Shown piece by piece: positions 14,026-14,473 of a DNA stretch of 14,473 nt (positions are counted from its first letter, which is position 1; every line of letters starts with the position of its first letter). A program made the position numbers and the translations under genes. Below the pieces are notes generated by a model. The model saw only the letters and a list, made by a program, of their open reading frames with translations, searched no databases and was not told the origin of the DNA. The stretch comes from Myxococcales bacterium (GTDB lineage Bacteria; Myxococcota; Bradymonadia; UBA7976; UBA1532): the NCBI GenBank assembly GCA_020430675.1, contig JAGQJJ010000031.1, positions 1-14,473 of the forward strand, written 5' to 3'.

Positions 14026-14473
14026 TCAGGGCACGAGCACCACGCGGAAGCGGGCCTTGTTCGACATCATGCGCGCAAACGCCTCGTTGGCCTTTGCCAG
14101 CGGGAAGGTCTCGATGCGCGCGGCGACGCCCGAGAGGGCGCTGTAGGCCAGGGTGTCTTCCGAGTCCTTGGGCGTGCCCGAGGGCCAGCCGGCGATCGTC
14201 TTGCCGCTGAGCAGCGCGATCGGGTGGATGGTCATCGGTTCAAACGAGGCGCCCAGGATGAGCAGCTTGCCGCGCGGGCTGAGGCCGCCGACCGCCTCGG
14301 CCATGGCCGCGCTGTTGGGCGCGGTGCACATGATCAGGTCGGCGCCGCCCAGCGCCTGCAGCGCCTCGGCCGGGTTCTGCGCCGCCGCGTCGATGTAGAG
14401 ATGCGCGCCGAGCTCTTTGGCCAGCGCCGCTTTGTCGGCGCCGCGCGAGAGGGCGATGACGCGGTAGCCGAGC
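14026..14473 (-). CDS. Zinc-type medium-chain alcohol dehydrogenase, C-terminal part (cut by window edge)
   Basis: The last 148 or so residues of a medium-chain dehydrogenase/reductase that oxidises alcohols or reduces aldehydes with NAD(P). The visible part begins inside the Rossmann domain (LGYRVIALSRGADKAALAKE, LGAHLYID) and continues with ADLIMCTAPN, LSPRGKLLILGA and the family-typical GWPSGTPKDSEDTL and MMSNKARFRVVLVP end. This end pattern resembles the AdhA/CAD-like subgroup. The catalytic zinc ligands and the N-terminal half lie beyond the right edge, so the substrate cannot be judged. An internal ATG at 14331 is not the start, since the Rossmann segment is coded upstream of it in the same frame. 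It is convergent with the kinase cluster. Confidence 0.9.
   Translation of the reverse strand, partial: LGYRVIALSRGADKAALAKELGAHLYIDAAAQNPAEALQALGGADLIMCTAPNSAAMAEAVGGLSPRGKLLILGASFEPMTIHPIALLSGKTIAGWPSGTPKDSEDTLAYSALSGVAARIETFPLAKANEAFARMMSNKARFRVVLVP

Overview
The window is a very GC-rich bacterial segment with lipoproteins, Hanks-type Ser/Thr kinases, a TPR/PEGA-like membrane protein and a MopE-type cysteine-rich lipoprotein. That mix is typical of Myxococcota (deltaproteobacterial lineage). The assignment is an inference from gene content and base composition; there is no rRNA, tRNA or universal marker in the window.

Left part (1-4690). A glycine-rich lipoprotein (minus strand, cut by the left edge) and a small hypothetical lipoprotein (312-857) diverge from a short shared spacer. 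A secreted CAP/SCP-domain protein (minus, 864-1967) is divergent from an alanine dehydrogenase, ald (2054-3160), which has all four expected active-site residues. About 100 bp later come an ECF sigma factor (3261-3914) and its membrane-bound zinc-binding anti-sigma factor (3923-4690). The leader of this pair holds a strong 24-bp dyad. A GC-rich hairpin (4701-4722) separates the pair from the convergent kamA.

Middle (4740-6119, minus). A KamA-family radical SAM aminomutase keeps the two Asp residues expected for lysine 2,3-aminomutase. A 16-bp palindrome lies just upstream of its start.

Right part (6403-13883). The most distinctive content is a tight, co-oriented four-gene cluster. It holds (i) a transmembrane Ser/Thr kinase with an N-terminal four-Cys zinc ribbon, (ii) a membrane protein with TPR-like and PEGA-like regions, (iii) a 1087-residue lipoprotein with two MopE-type Cys/Asp motifs followed by 17 full copies of an eight-Cys repeat plus a half copy, and (iv) a second kinase paralogous to the first, with the same zinc ribbon at identical Cys spacing. 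Spacings are 6 nt, a 4-nt overlap and 60 nt. I infer an envelope signalling module in which an exported disulfide-rich rod and a periplasmic adaptor are served by two cytoplasmic kinase domains. The function is unknown and I do not recognise this arrangement as a described system.

Right edge (14026-14473, minus). The C-terminal part of a medium-chain alcohol dehydrogenase converges on the kinase cluster. A hairpin with a long stem and an alternative fold lies between them.
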